Below, in pieces: positions 36,065 to 48,048 of a DNA stretch of 64,000 nt. Each line of letters begins with the position of its first letter. The stretch's first letter is position 1. The stretch is from Ceratotherium simum simum (Eukaryota > Chordata > Mammalia > Perissodactyla > Rhinocerotidae). Below the pieces are notes generated by a model that did not search any database, was not told the origin of the DNA, and saw only the letters and a list, made by a program, of their open reading frames with translations. The position numbers and the translations under genes are program-made. The stretch covers positions 4,926,808-4,990,807 of the forward strand of contig NW_004454163.1 in assembly GCF_000283155.1 (NCBI RefSeq), read 5' to 3'.

Positions 36065-36262
36065 GGAAGCTATGTGTTCCATATGTTAGAGCTACAATGA
36101 TAGAAGCTGGGTCCCTGGGCCACCCCTTAAAGAAAACCCACCAAGAAAAACTGCCTTTTCCACATCACTGTGACATCATTAAAAAAGAGACCTTTGTTTT
36201 GTTAAATCACTGTGGTTTTGGAATTTTTACTTAGCAGATTCTAACCTGCTCTAATAGAGGGT
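36065..36262 (+). mobile_element. LTR 3' fragment (MaLR-like)
   Basis: 'gctgggtccctgggccacc', 'catcactgtgacatca', then 'tgttttgttaaatcactgtgg' is the order of the 3' end of MLT1-type LTRs with the 'gttttaagccactg' motif. Short and diverged. Confidence 0.45.
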
Positions 36263-36962
36263 TGCATTATTAAAGTGATTAACTGATCCAAAGTATTTAT
36301 CAGTAGTTTAAAACCATACTTTAGTTTAAAAATGAAAAAGAGCAATAATAATGTAAATGGCTCAAATAATTCACTGTCTTCAAAACCAAAAGAATCAAAT
36401 GTACGTAAGTGCAATGTAAGTGATTACGCCTTTAACAATGTAGTAGTAGAATGTGGAAAACAGACCACTTGTATGTTGTGAAGTTCTCTGTGTTGAAAAC
36501 TTCTGTGTAGTAAAACATTTTCACATTTTGCTTGGAATATCTGAATTACAGACACTTTCAATTATGAATATAATAATTTAATTTGTTTTTGCATTTAGGA
36601 ACATGATTTTTCATTGAAACTATGTCATACTGTATTATTTCACATCTGGTTATTTGTGAAATCACCTTTGTTGTTGTTGTTATGATCATATACTCCCTAT
36701 GCTGTCATTTAAGTCAACCTATACCAATTCACATTTTAATATATATTTTCTACTAGATATTAAAATAAACATACATAGCTATTATAATACAAATTTTCAT
36801 GGATGGCCACAAATTAATCTTATTATCACTAGTGATATAAATACCCCTCTTAGGAACCACTCTTATAATAAAGGATGGTTAGGTTCCCAGGTAACTGACT
36901 CGCATCCACTTTCCCTCTAAATAACATCACGTTTGTTAAAACATTATTCTATCAGATAAATC

Positions 36963-37560
36963 TATTGAAATATTAATTTTTGTATGTTCTTCAACCCCCC
37001 TCCTCTCACTCCAATTTTAATCCATAACAAGACTTTGTAGTTCTTTGTTGCAAGGTTTGGGCCTGGAGAAAAGCAGAGGCAGCCTGAAGTGTCTTTGGTT
37101 TTTAGCTTATGGGGTTTCCCAGAGAAGAAGGTAGGATCAGTGAGGTGGGTAGAAGTATTCCCCAAGACCTGGTGATAGAGGAGGTCTGTGAGTCCAAGAA
37201 GGCTGTGGCAACAACCAAGGAGGTGACCAGACATGGGGGGTCAGGGAGATAACTGCTGGGTGCAGTCAGAAAGGCTGCATCTGAGGCATGAGGACTTCCG
37301 ACTGCACCCAGCTTCCACACTGCTGGAGGCATCAAATAAGCAGAGCTATGTAATCCAACAGGCTCGGGAAAAGGCTGGAACTCCCAGTGGAACAGATGAC
37401 ACATGGAAGGATGGAGCTAAGTGGAACAGTGACCACGCTTCCAGATGCTCTGGCTCATCCAAAGATCCCAGATATGTGGCACAAATGGTTTGATTGGGTG
37501 TGTGGAGGGGGACAGAGGTGATACCAAGACTGAATGATGGTAAAGTTCCTGCTTAACTGG
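36963..37560. other. Moderate-GC segment of unknown origin
   Basis: Stands out from AT-rich neighbours and has overlapping frames on both strands (86 codons plus strand at 37233; 90 and 100 codons minus strand at 36962-37404). None has a domain or repeat signature I recognise and none starts or ends with a good splice site. Could be an old retrocopy, a decayed LTR, or chance. Confidence 0.35.
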
Positions 37561-40300
37561 TGGGATGGGGCCACCATGTTGGCATTTAGTTGATTTAGAG
37601 AAAAATTTTAAGTGTGGTATTCTTTACACAACTCAGTTTGTGGACTACGATCCATGCTTTCTACACCAATAAAAGTATATTGCTAGTAGAATCTAACCAT
37701 CTTTTAGCAGTTTTCCTGATAGAACTATAAATTTCACTTAGGATGACGGTAATATATTTCTTCAGCCCAAATGTTAGTGTTAAACCCCCATGCCCTCTCC
37801 CCATACACACACACACAACCCCCCAATATAATACTCCTAGGTGCACATACTATTAAGGACTCTTCCTCCTCTCTTACATACTCTAGGCTCCTCAGCAACA
37901 AAGAAACAAATCTCTTTTGAAAAATACTTCTAGTGACTTTTCTAAAGAAGGCCTGAACCTAGCAATGGGAAAAGAATTATCTCCGTGCTGTTTCTATCTA
38001 TAGTTTATTTATGATGCTTTAGTAAAAGAAACCATAGAAAATATTTTGGAAAATTGCATGCCTTTGCCCATTGATTTAATTACTTTTTAAAGGTATCAAC
38101 GAGCAGCTGCCTTAAAATTTTTCAAATCTATTGTCTATTAAGGAACTAATTGTTGACAACTCAGTTACATTGATTAATATAGTATTAAGGTACATAAAAT
38201 ATGACTTTTCCAGAGATTTATTTATTACCTTTATAAGAGAGACTCTGATATTATCACATATTCTGAGGTTATATTTGAATGATGAAGAACCTACTCACTG
38301 TTTGTTGACACTGGTTTAGAAATTTTAACAATACTCACCAAGATCCGTTTATTCTTGTAATGAAACACTCTTCATTCTGCCTGTCATTTTGATAAACCTC
38401 GTAGGGTTTAAAGGTTGGATAATCTGAGAGGAATCCTGAATTTTCCCACAAGGGATATTTCTAAAATTCTATTGAGAATTGTTACCTAGTGCTGATTTTT
38501 CTGCTTTTGCAAAAGGATATCCATACATTGGCATGGAGCCTCCAGAGTATATCTGATTTTTATTCATTCAGATTCCTAAATGATCTTCTCCAAAATGCGA
38601 GCTACTGAATTAATACAAAGCATATGTTGCTAAATAAGAAAGAATTCTAGTTCATATGAACTACCAAATTAAAATTTAATAAAAATGGAAAGACTAACTC
38701 TCCCTTGAATATGACCTTGACAAAGGTCATGGGTTTTTCTGCCTCCTAGAGGTCTTCAAGTACTAAATTGAAAACAGGTAATGCACGGGTGCCACTCACC
38801 CCATCACCCACTATTCACTCAGTGTTCCTCCTCTTAAGTTCTTTACCAGAGCCCAGTAAGTCATCTAAAGGGAAGGAAAATATGAGACTAAAACTAATAA
38901 GAAAATAAAGAAGGATAGGGTGAAGCTTGACAATGAAGCTTTATTTCCCTCTAACTACAGCTTTAGGCCGTTAGTTGAGAAAATTTAATAAAATACTGAG
39001 GTTTCCTATTACATGTTTCATTCTAAACAGTAATGCACCTTAATAGCTTCCCACTCCATGACTGGCCAATAATTCAACAGGACCAATTTCTTTGCATGGA
39101 AAGGTATACTTTCCTATACTTTATAAAAAGAAAATCAAAATGGATGTCAATATGAAGTAATAATTATGCCACAGGGAAAAAAAAAGTAAGTAATGCTTTT
39201 GTTAATAATTGTATTTTTGAAGGATTTAAAAATATAAACATTTGTATTTTTTAAAGTACTATGATTTAGCAAAGATCTCAATATGAGAAATACTTAGCAT
39301 ATTTTCTAAGAATTATATAATTTTCACTACTAAATGATTTAAATTGTTAGTGTTCAGTATAGAAATCAAAATTCATCCAGTGTTATAGCTCTTGAGAAAT
39401 ATTAAATCACACTAGAAAATTAAGCTTCTCACTAATTTCCTATTGTTCTTAAATTATCAGTTAAGAGAAACAGTTTTTATATGCTGCAAGACAAACCAAA
39501 GATATAAATAAATAATAGCACGCAGTAAGAAATCTGTGCTTAGTGAAATAACAGACAAATAGAGCACAAATGTGTAGCCATCTGGAGAATAAGAAAATCA
39601 AAAGTAATAAGCAGCATTTGGAATTTATTACAAAGAAATTATGCCAAGAGCTTCTTATTGCAGTTTTCTATGGAAATGTTCAAATTAGTGGGTAAAGAAA
39701 TACATTATATACTACATGTTTGGGCCCTACTGTTATCATTTTATACATGATCTCATAGCATAATATTTGCTAACTAATCTAAATTAGCTTGGCTATAAAT
39801 GCTGTCAAACTGATTGAAAATTTGCTATCAAACCACCAAGAGCCAGTTATAATGAATGAAAGAGTTTGATGGAATTGTCTAGAGCCAGAAGGATATGATA
39901 TTGGGTCATCTTTGACATTGTATTACAGAATGCAAAGGATTTAATAAATCTGAAAGCCATCGAGATATCAAGCAGATACAAAATAGAGGGTAAAAAAGGG
40001 AGGAAACATAATGAAAACTAACTAGGTCAAAGAAATCAGCAGAAGTTCAACATCACCTTACTTCAGGAGGGGAAGACAGTGGGATCTGAAATGGTTCCCA
40101 TCATCAATGCTAGTATAATTTTGACAATTTCACTCCTATTTGCTACTTCAGCATCTAGATGTGGGAGGAGGAAGAGGAAGAAGAGGAAAAAATAATTTAA
40201 AATGTTCTTTCCCACAGTCTTAATCAACTCTTCAAAAATGTTCCCCAAATTTCAGTATTTCAGAAATCAAATTTCATTACCAGGTGGCATTTGCTGCTGC
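37561..40300. other. Unassigned non-coding stretch, 2.7 kb
   Basis: AT-rich sequence with no recognised mobile element, long frame or simple repeat apart from short A-runs and a short CA run near 37806. A candidate for single-copy intergenic DNA. Confidence 0.5.
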
Positions 40301-40695
40301 ATCTTTGAATGCAGAAATTTGGTGTTTTATTTCTCTTTGACTCCACAGTGCCTGGCAAATATTAAGTGTTCAAAAATATTTCTTGAATTGAATTGTTGAA
40401 TTCTGTGTGAGAGAACATCTCCAGAATTTTAGTTTGAAGTTGTGATGATTAATGAAACAGAAAAGAAAACGGCTTTTAGTTTATTCCACTTAGGAGTTAA
40501 GTTTTTTTTAAAAAAAGCAATTTCTGGGCCTATTTTCTAGAGCCATAATGTTCTCTACTGTAGACACTAGCCCTATTAAATTTTAAAATTAAAAATTCAG
40601 TTCCTTGGCTACACTAGCCACCTTCAAGCACTCAATAGCCACAGGTAGCTAATGGCCACTGCATTCTAGAACAGTTCCATCATTACAGAAAAGTC
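40301..40695 (+). mobile_element. L2 tail followed by a hAT-type fragment
   Basis: 40310-40400 has 'ctccacagtgcctggcaaat' and 'attaagtgttcaaaaatatttcttgaattgaat', the L2 terminus. 40546-40690 has 'caagcactcaatagccacagg' and 'ctaatggccactgcattc', subterminal words shared with the DNA element at 28433-28607; only one half is present. Confidence 0.55.
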
Positions 40696-40759
40696 TTTTG
40701 GACAACATTATTCTAGAGCATGTAAGTAGCATGTTATCATTTTCCATACATATTTTCTA

Positions 40760-41800
40760 AACTTTCATTTATTCATTCAAAAAATATTTATTGGATATAG
40801 ATTATATACTAGACACTGAAGATACAAAAATAAACAAGACCTCTTTCTAAGCATTAAGAATCTTTCGTAAGAAGACATTAGTGAACAGATAGAATACAGT
40901 GCCAAGCCATGGAGGGTTAATTGGAGGAGAACATGATTTGAGGCAAAAAATGATGGAGAAGGAGACTACTGAAGTAATCAAGGTAAATATTTTTTTAATT
41001 AAGCCAGAGGTAGTAGAAATGGAGAGCAGAAGAAAGAACCAAAAGGTATTTAAGAAGCACAAATAGCATGATTTAGTGAGAAATTGGATGTGGCAAGTAA
41101 CAGAGAAGGAGGAATCTAGATTAACTCCCACATTTATAGCATAAGGGAATGAATAGATGGCACTGCCATTATCCTAAATTGGGTCTATATGAGGAGGAAC
41201 GGGTAAAGTGTAGAAGAGAGATGACCTTTTTAATTTTACATATGGGTGCTTTTTAATGGTTATAATATATGTGTCCAATATTCATAAGAAAGTTTGAGAT
41301 TGGAGCTAGAATTTTGGGTATTAGCATTGTGGAGCTGTAGTTGGATGAGATCACACAACAATAAAAGGGAATGTTGACAATGAAAACCAGGAAAATGAAC
41401 ATTAACAATTTCTAGAAAAATTGCAGGGAAAGCAGAAATGAATGGGGTCATAGAAACCAAGAGAATGGAGATTCAAGAAGTAGCCAACAACCTAAAGAGC
41501 TTCAAAAAAGTTACATAAGATAAAAACTGGGGGGAAAAAAGTTCATTTAATGTAGCAATAGGTCATGAGTGACCTTAAATTGAACATTTCCTTTAAATGA
41601 CTGTAGCAGAATTTAGGTAGCAAGAAGCCCAGGAGTGAATGAGTAGGGAAGAAGAAAAGGCCTGAATAGACCACTCTTTCCAGAAATTGAACAAATATAG
41701 GATGGAAAGAGCTATACATGAAGTGACACGTACATTCAGGAGAGGATGTTTGTTTGCTAGTTCTATTGTGGAAAATATTTGAGCATTTAGTTTAAAAGTT
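40760..41800 (+). repeat. Ancient long repeat, copy B
   Basis: Opens 'tttattcattcaaaaaatatttattgg', continues 'agacactgaagatacaaaaataaac', 'gtagtagaaatggagag', 'gttggatgagatcacac', 'gaagcccaggagtgaatgag'. The same blocks appear in the same order in the 56.2-58.4 kb copy, with different deletions. Non-coding. Family name not recalled. Confidence 0.5.
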
Positions 41801-43033
41801 GCTGTGTCCATAGGCTATGCAAATAATGGGTTCTTCTTAGCTGGTTTGTATTAATTGCAGCTTATCTCCAGAGCTACTGACCTTTGGCCAATGCTATGGA
41901 ATGCATTAACTAAAGATAAATGATGTTTTGTAACCATGGGTCTGTGAGTTGTTTCACAGCAGGATCAGCCTGCCAGGATTCTTTAGTAATAATATTTGGA
42001 TTTATAATTGCATCTAATTTTGGTAAAGCCTGGGGGAGGGGGTCTTCAAAGTAAAGGTTGGTAACAGAGCTAGAATATGTCTATATGAGGAGCTCATTAT
42101 AAGAGGTCTCCATCATGAGCGATTTGGGTTTCTTGCTACTGAGGTGCTTCAGATGTGCACCAGTAGTGGTTACAGACCTGTACAGACAAAGAGCACCTGT
42201 ATGACCCAAAAGTGGGAGAATAAAGAAATCTGTGCCTGAGATCTCCGGACACTTTATGCATATCTTTCTTCTGTTGTTTCTGTGCTATATCCTTTCCCGT
42301 TATAAAGTTGTTTTGAGAGTATAAACTGAGTAAACTGAGTTCCATAAGCAGTGGAACACTGAAGGTGATTAATACATAATTAACACTGGCTACCATAACT
42401 CTACTAGCAAAAATACCCAGCTTTTTCAGTTTCTCAAAGAATTTGTCACAAGCATAACTTTTGGACTCAACAATTACAATTCCTGAGGATTGTTTTTTCC
42501 TCAAGGGAAAAAAAAATAGAAATAATAAAGTCTCATTTACACACAAAATATTTAAAGATAGAAAAATAATTGCCTAGTCTGTCCATGAAGCATCTCACTA
42601 ACCATCAGGACAGGGGTATCTGAGTAACTGATTTTTCCCTGCAAACTATTTGATTAGTTCATTAAGAGAAGCAATCATTTTAGGTACTCATATGCTCTTT
42701 GTTGTATCCTTTCACAGCCTTTTCAACCATTTTGCCACCCCTCCACCTTCACTGTCTGATTTATCATGCCTGGGCATCTCATCCATTTCATTGATTTGTG
42801 GTAAAATATGAAGTTTTTCCAGCATCCTAAAGGTGGCTTGAATCCCTTCAGTTCACACACAAAGATCTTTTAATTACCTCTGTTCACATAAACATCTCAT
42901 AAGTACCCAGGAAAGGAGGCTAGATGGTAATGTTCATAGATACAAACTAAAGTGAAATAAAGTGATATACTGATGAAAGTAGGAGATTATCAGACAGTTT
43001 AATAAAGTGCCAAAGAACATAGCTTTTAAGTCA
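41801..43033. other. Unassigned non-coding stretch
   Basis: The 136-codon reverse-strand frame at 42136-42546 is the longest here. It starts at a weak initiation codon context and contains a run from a poly-A tract (LFLFFFPLRKK), with no recognised domain or splice site, so I leave it uncalled. Confidence 0.45.
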
Positions 43034-43245
43034 GTTAGACGTAGGATTAAATTCCAAGTGGGCCCTTTACTAGCTATATGACCTTGGGCAGGGTACTTAA
43101 TGTATTTGAGTGTCAAACTCTTCCTCTGGAAAATGGTGAAAATAATAATGCTTCATAGTGTTATTGTGAGGATTAATACAGGATAACGTATATATGAAAA
43201 CTATTTAGTCCAATGACCAGCATATAATAAGCTTTTAATAAATGG
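43034..43245 (+). repeat. MIR-type SINE
   Basis: Sense-strand MIR words in order: 'taagtcagttagacgtaggattaaattcc', 'tactagctatatgaccttgggcagggtac', 'ctctggaaaatggtgaaaataat', 'ttattgtgaggattaatac'. One of the clearest MIR copies here. Confidence 0.75.
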
Positions 43246-43382
43246 TATTGATTTAAATTTAGTGAATGATGGTTCATTAACAAATTATATATTCATGGAT
43301 ATAATACTTCACCTGTCCAAATATCTCTATATCTGTTTTCTAATGTGAGGGTAAATTTAAATTTACCTAATGGAATTTTTAT

Positions 43383-43840
43383 GAGCTTTGATAGACTGAA
43401 TATACAAATTGACAATGGCCAGACTGTATATAAAAATAGAATCCTAACCCACAACCTCTGCACAAACTAGCCTGGGAAGCCAAACCACAACCTCTGCAGT
43501 AATCAGCCCAGAATACTCAGGACTTGGTCAATGACTGCCAGCTTCCCTAATATTTGCCTGTGCTTCCAATTCAGGACAGATCAGAGAAAGCCAAGTAAGC
43601 TCCCCAAACCAATCACATAGGGTGCCCCACTTCTAGGTAGCCTGCTTCCAGCTTCCCCATCCAACAACCTCCAATTAGAGCACACCTGAAGCTTTCCCTT
43701 TTCCCACTATAAAACTTACTTCCTTGTCTGCCTTTGAGTTTTTGCCCTACGCAAGTGATGGTGGCTAACTCCCTTACTATGGCAAGCTCTGAATAAATAC
43801 TCTGTTTGTTCTCATTTGGGTGGTCTTTGTATCTACAGCA
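43383..43840 (+). mobile_element. ERV-type solo LTR with TATA box and poly(A) signal
   Basis: Has the layout of a retroviral LTR. An upstream part carries a CCAAT box (43609-43613), then TATAAAA at 43708-43714, then AATAAA at 43792-43797 about 85 bp downstream, and a short U5 ending near CTACAGCA (43840). 'gcctttgagttttgccctacgc' territory and 'gctctgaataaatactctg' fit class I (ERV1) LTRs. No internal retroviral sequence or second LTR lies nearby, so it is solo. 5' edge approximate. Confidence 0.65.
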
Positions 43841-45164
43841 TTATGATTGAGGTTAAAAGTTCAAAACCAATTTTAAAATGCCATGTATATTTTATTAGTG
43901 TTATTATTGTGCAGAAAATAGACACCATGGTCATTAAGGCTCACCCACACAACCATCTGCTTACGGATATACTACTTTTCCACCAGGTACGTAATCCAAA
44001 GCCTCAATCCACTTCTCTCCTACATCATTGCCACAACACAAATCTTCAACTACTTTGAGTATGCCAGCTACTTAATCCTTCTGCTTTTCCTTTCTTATCA
44101 TACATCCTCTTCTTTCGTTTTGTCTGGACTCCAGTATCTAGCATTTTAGCAATTCTCTAGCCAATATTCTCATTAACCTTCAGTCTCATATGCCTAGATA
44201 AAGTCTGAGTAGGCACATATTGCTTTTATTTTTTTTCCCAGAAACTTTCCTTCCTTTAAAAGAAATAGGGCTCCTTTCTTTTGAGAAATTGTTTTCCCAC
44301 TCCATCCACATGGTTTGATAGATTGCTGTCAATTCTAGTAGCCCCATCCGCAATGTGAATGCTCTAGGGACAGGCAGGTGAACCAATTGGGGCCAAGAAA
44401 AGTCCATCCCGGGGTGTTTCTAGATTCTCTTGTTACATGTGAAGTTGGGAATTTGTGACTCCAGAGCTCTTGGAAGTCATAGTTCTAATGGTGGAATAAG
44501 CCAGTGTGAGAATGAAGTCCATATTCAAAGGGAAAAAGAATGAAGAGTGTATGCAGATCATTCACTGCTATAGGGAATAGAGAAGGAAGAACAAACTGAG
44601 AATGCTGTGACAGGTTAGTTGAGTCTGAGATTATGTTGAGTCTGAGCAGAGAGCAGAGGAGAGAAGGCTGGGTTGTGGATGAGAGCTCTGGCAGTTACCA
44701 ACATAATGGGACCCCACCCAGGGAGAATGGGTGAACAATGTTCAAACGCATATTTTTGATAGTTCTGGAAATTAGCTACATATAGTTAATAATAAAGCCT
44801 TAAGAATACGACAATAAAATGAGTATTATATAATCAAGATAGAAATGCACTGGCCTCACATATAAATTTTGTCTAGATAATAATTCAACATAGACTAAAA
44901 GCTCAAAATCCTTCAGATTGTTGGATGTGTCTCACAATCAACCATCCATTTGTCTCTGCGTTCTTAACTTTGGTTAAGTAGTGTTCTAAAACGTATTGCC
45001 ATAGCAGGACCAAGAAAATTATTTTTGGGGGTGGGGATATCTCAGGAATGCTACATTTGGGTCAAGACGCCCAGACAGATCATGCGATAATAAGTAGGTC
45101 TGGGAAGCTACCAAGTCAATTCACAAATATTTACTGAGCAGCCAATGAATGTCAAAAGAAATAA
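43841..45164. other. Unassigned non-coding, possible old LINE 3' part
   Basis: 44200-44760 has words seen in old L1 3' regions ('tgtgagaatgaagtcc', 'ccaattggggccaag'), too diverged to name. The rest shows nothing I recognise. Confidence 0.4.
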
Positions 45165-45300
45165 TAGAAAATGATTTGAATTGGGAGTCAGGAGACCCTT
45201 AGTCTCCTGGGTCCAAAGCTTGCTAATTCTCTGACCTTGGTCAAGTCATATGTCAGCTCTGAGCCTCACTTTCCTCATCTGCAGAAGGAAGGCGGTGTGT
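45165..45300 (+). repeat. MIR-type SINE fragment
   Basis: 'aattgggagtcaggagaccc', 'ctgaccttggtcaagtcat', 'ctctgagcctcactttcctcatctgcagaa' is the sense MIR core and right part. Confidence 0.75.
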
Positions 45301-45539
45301 GGATCATCCCATTTGGGGTGCTATAGAGCAAAATACAGAAATACAAAATTCCCAGCCTCTCCTCTAGTGTGCAGTATTTGATTGGACAGACATTCAAAAA
45401 CTAAATATCAAAAGAAGAAATATAAATAATAAGTCAAAATAATAATACACGAGCCACCACAAAGAGACCTTATAAGCAAAATAAAAGGTAGAAATAATTA
45501 CTTTAAAAGCATACTAAGACCCTGGAGGTGCAGTTCTGG

Positions 45540-46080
45540 ACAATGTGAAGTACAGCTGGGCGGCCAGTGGAGGGAGACTTTCCATTCCTTCCCCAGGCCG
45601 TGGGGATTTTTCTCAAACTCGCTGAGTGACAGCCTCGCCTCAGCCTCCCGGAAGGGACTGATTAACTAAGGGATTGACCCTAATGGGGTGTAACCCTGGC
45701 GGAGGCAGCCCAGGGTACTCGGGGGTGGACGTTGCCCGCGATAGCCTTGCAGGCGGCCAGAGGAGTGGGCGCCCCCCGCTGCACCCCGGGCCGAGCACCC
45801 CCGACTCACCGGCTCCGCCCGGCTCCCCGCGCCGCGCCTGACCACCCCGCCGGCTCCGCGGCGCCGGCGGCCGAGGCCCTCCGGGTCCGTTACGCGGTGT
45901 CCGAGCAACCGCGGCGGCTGCCCGCCCGGAGTCTCCAGGCTCGCGCTCGCCGGCCGATCGTGCCGCCGGCCCTGCGTTTCCGCTCCTGACCAGCGCCTCG
46001 GGGGCTCTGCGCGCTAGGCCTTCTCTGTGCCGCCACCTCCCCGCTCTTTTCCCTTTCTTTTCTAACGTGCCCACCAAACT
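45540..46080 (-). promoter_or_regulatory. CpG island, candidate promoter
   Basis: The only strongly GC-rich and CpG-dense block in the window; I count about 48 CpG in 45721-46020. CCGCCC GC-box words (Sp1-type) lie at about 45815 and 45921, and a TGAGTCA (AP-1 consensus) at 46115-46121 just outside. It is not repeat-like and is not the head of an ERE. CpG retention in AT-rich DNA implies germline hypomethylation, as at an active promoter. Orientation is inferred from the minus-strand splice donor at 45809; a bidirectional promoter is possible. No plus-strand donor within the island is as good. Confidence 0.75.
45810..46020 (-). other. Candidate non-coding first exon ending in a GTGAGT donor
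   Basis: On the minus strand the island reads GGGCGGAGCCG|GTGAGTCGG, a near-consensus U2 splice donor with the exon ending at 45810 and the intron starting at 45809. Between the donor and about 46140 no ATG occurs on this strand. Open frames across it (45640-46122 and 45666-45908) begin with TTG and are rich in R, G, A and P, as expected from GC-rich DNA. So this would be a 5' UTR exon or the first exon of a long non-coding RNA. The 5' end is unknown. I recognise no downstream exon within 45 kb to the left. Confidence 0.45.
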
Positions 46081-46460
46081 CCTTTTCTTGTTTACTAAAG
46101 AGGGAAGGGTGGAATGAGTCAACGCCTTTTCCTACAGTAGTTATGATTAGAATCAGACAGGATCAGAGACATTAAACGCGAAGACAGCAGGACTTCGTTT
46201 CTGCTCGCCAAAGGAGGTTTCCGATATCCTACCCTCGTTATCACTTATCTCAAGTGGGAGTCTTCCCGCGTCTGTTTTCTTGCCCCTTGGTACAATACAG
46301 GAAGGACTGTAGGTGATAAGCTTTGTTTGGGTTGGTTGTTGGTTCTAAGGTGACTTTAATATTGAGAAACCTAACAAACTATTAGGGAGGAAAGGAAAAC
46401 TTCTCTTTGTGTTTGGAGGTTGAGGTGGGGAAAGTAATGAATTCGTTTGTCTAAGGGTCT

Positions 46461-46679
46461 CTTTTTTTTTTTTTAAAGATTTTATTTATTTTACTTTTTC
46501 CCCCCAAAGCCCCAGTAGATAGTTGTATGTCATAGCTGCACATCCTTCTAGTTGCTGTATGTGGGACTCGGCCTCAGGATGGCCAGAGAAGTGGTGCCTC
46601 GATGCGCACCCGGGATCCGAACCCGGGCCACCAGCATTGCAGCGTGCGCACTTAACCACCAAGCCACAGGGCCGGCCCA
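46461..46679 (-). mobile_element. ERE SINE copy 12, reverse (short type)
   Basis: Left T-run, 'aaagccccagtagatagttg', 'cacatccttctagttgctg', reverse B box GGATCCGAACC and right end GGGCCGGCCC. Duplication TAAGGGTCT at 46452-46460 and 46680-46688. It lies about 0.4 kb from the CpG island and is well preserved, with its own CpG-rich head. Confidence 0.95.
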
Positions 46680-46688
46680 TAAGGGTCT

Positions 46689-47443
46689 ATTTCTAATAAA
46701 AACAAATTTTTGAAGCATGGTCCAGCTCACAAAATATTGTGGCAAAAAATATATACCTAAACTTTGTTTCCTCTTCATTGAATATGTACTATGACCTGAA
46801 ATAGGCTTCAAAGAAAGACACTTGTGCCTTAACACTAGTCTCACCAACTGCTGTCTTGGATGAAATCAAACATTGGACAATAAATTGAAGATGGTTAAAA
46901 ACATAGGATCAGGATAAAGATTAGTATTCTCACACAGAAAAATCATTTCCAGGCAACAATGGGAACAGCCAAAGGCCTGCCAAGGTTAAGTAAGCAAAAT
47001 CTATTAGCTCAAGAGGCAATTCAATTAGTAATCTTTTCTAATGGGGGGAAATCACAAAGGCCATACCTGGAATAAGATCATTCCAGCCAAAGATGTAAAA
47101 GAGAAGCAATAACAAGCAAACTGAAGAGAAGTCTTAATCTTAAATTAATATATGCAGAAGCAGAGCTCTTTTTGTAATTAAAAATAGATTCCAGAATGCA
47201 ATCTCCACTTTCCCATCTCCCTCCATTAATTATTTAAATTTGACATGTTAGCAATACAATGTTAAATTTAAGCCAAATGAATTATTTGCATACCAGTAAA
47301 TATATATTCATGAGGATTCAAAGTATCTAAGTGAATATATTAAAACAATAGCTAGATTTTTCTCCCAAAAACAAAACTTTACCACTAAAAACTTCATTCT
47401 TGACAATTTTCTCTTAATTAGAACTCATTGATAATACATCTAT
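46689..47443. other. Unassigned non-coding stretch
   Basis: AT-rich, no frames, no recognised repeat. Confidence 0.5.
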
Positions 47444-48048
47444 TGTGGTAGGCAGAATTCTAAGATGAACCCCAAGGACACTACCCCCTGGTATTTGTGC
47501 CTTGCATAATCCTCTGGACTTTGAATATGATGGATTTTATTCTTGTGATTAGCTTGTTATAGGATACAATTGACTTTAAAAAGGGGGATTATCCAGGGTG
47601 AGTTGAACCTAATTGGTTGAACTGTTAAAAGGGACTGGCCTCTTCCTGGAGTCAGAGAGTTGAAGCATCCCAGGGATCTGACACAACGGATATTCTCCAT
47701 TGTCAGCTTTGAAGATTGCGGGGTCATGTGGTAAGGAATGCAGGCTGCCTCTAGGAGGTGAGAATGGCCCCAGCTGACAGCCAGTAATGAAATGGGGACC
47801 TCAGTCCTACAAACTCAAGAAACTGAATTTCACCAACAATCTGAATGGGCTTGGAAGAGGACACTGTGCTCCAAATGAGAATGCATCCCGCCGACACCTT
47901 GATTTCAGCCTTGTGAGACCCTGAGCAGACAACCCCGTCAATCTCACCTGGACTTCTGACCTACAGATCTGTGAGCTAAGAAATGGGTGTTGTTTTAAGC
48001 TGCTACTTTTGTGGTAATTTGTTACATTAACAATAGAAAACTAATATA
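47444..48048 (+). mobile_element. MaLR (MLT1-type) solo LTR, complete
   Basis: Runs from TGTGGTAGGCAGAATTCTAA to GAAAACTAATATA, with 'gacaccttgatttcagccttgtgagaccctgag' in the middle, 'gatctgtgagctaagaaatgg' and 'gttgttttaagctgctacttttgtggtaatttgttac' near the 3' end. That is the classic end of MLT1-class LTRs. A short duplication (CTAT at 47440-47443 and about 48050-48053, 5 bp with one mismatch) fits an LTR integration. No internal region. Confidence 0.75.

Noticed and set aside
42136..42546. 136-codon minus-strand frame
   Set aside because: Part of it translates an A-run, no domain is recognised, and no splice sites or conservation evidence support it.
45640..46122. Minus-strand open frame of 160 codons across the CpG island
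   Set aside because: It starts at TTG, has no ATG, runs through the strong splice donor and has the R/G/A/P bias expected of any frame in GC-rich DNA.
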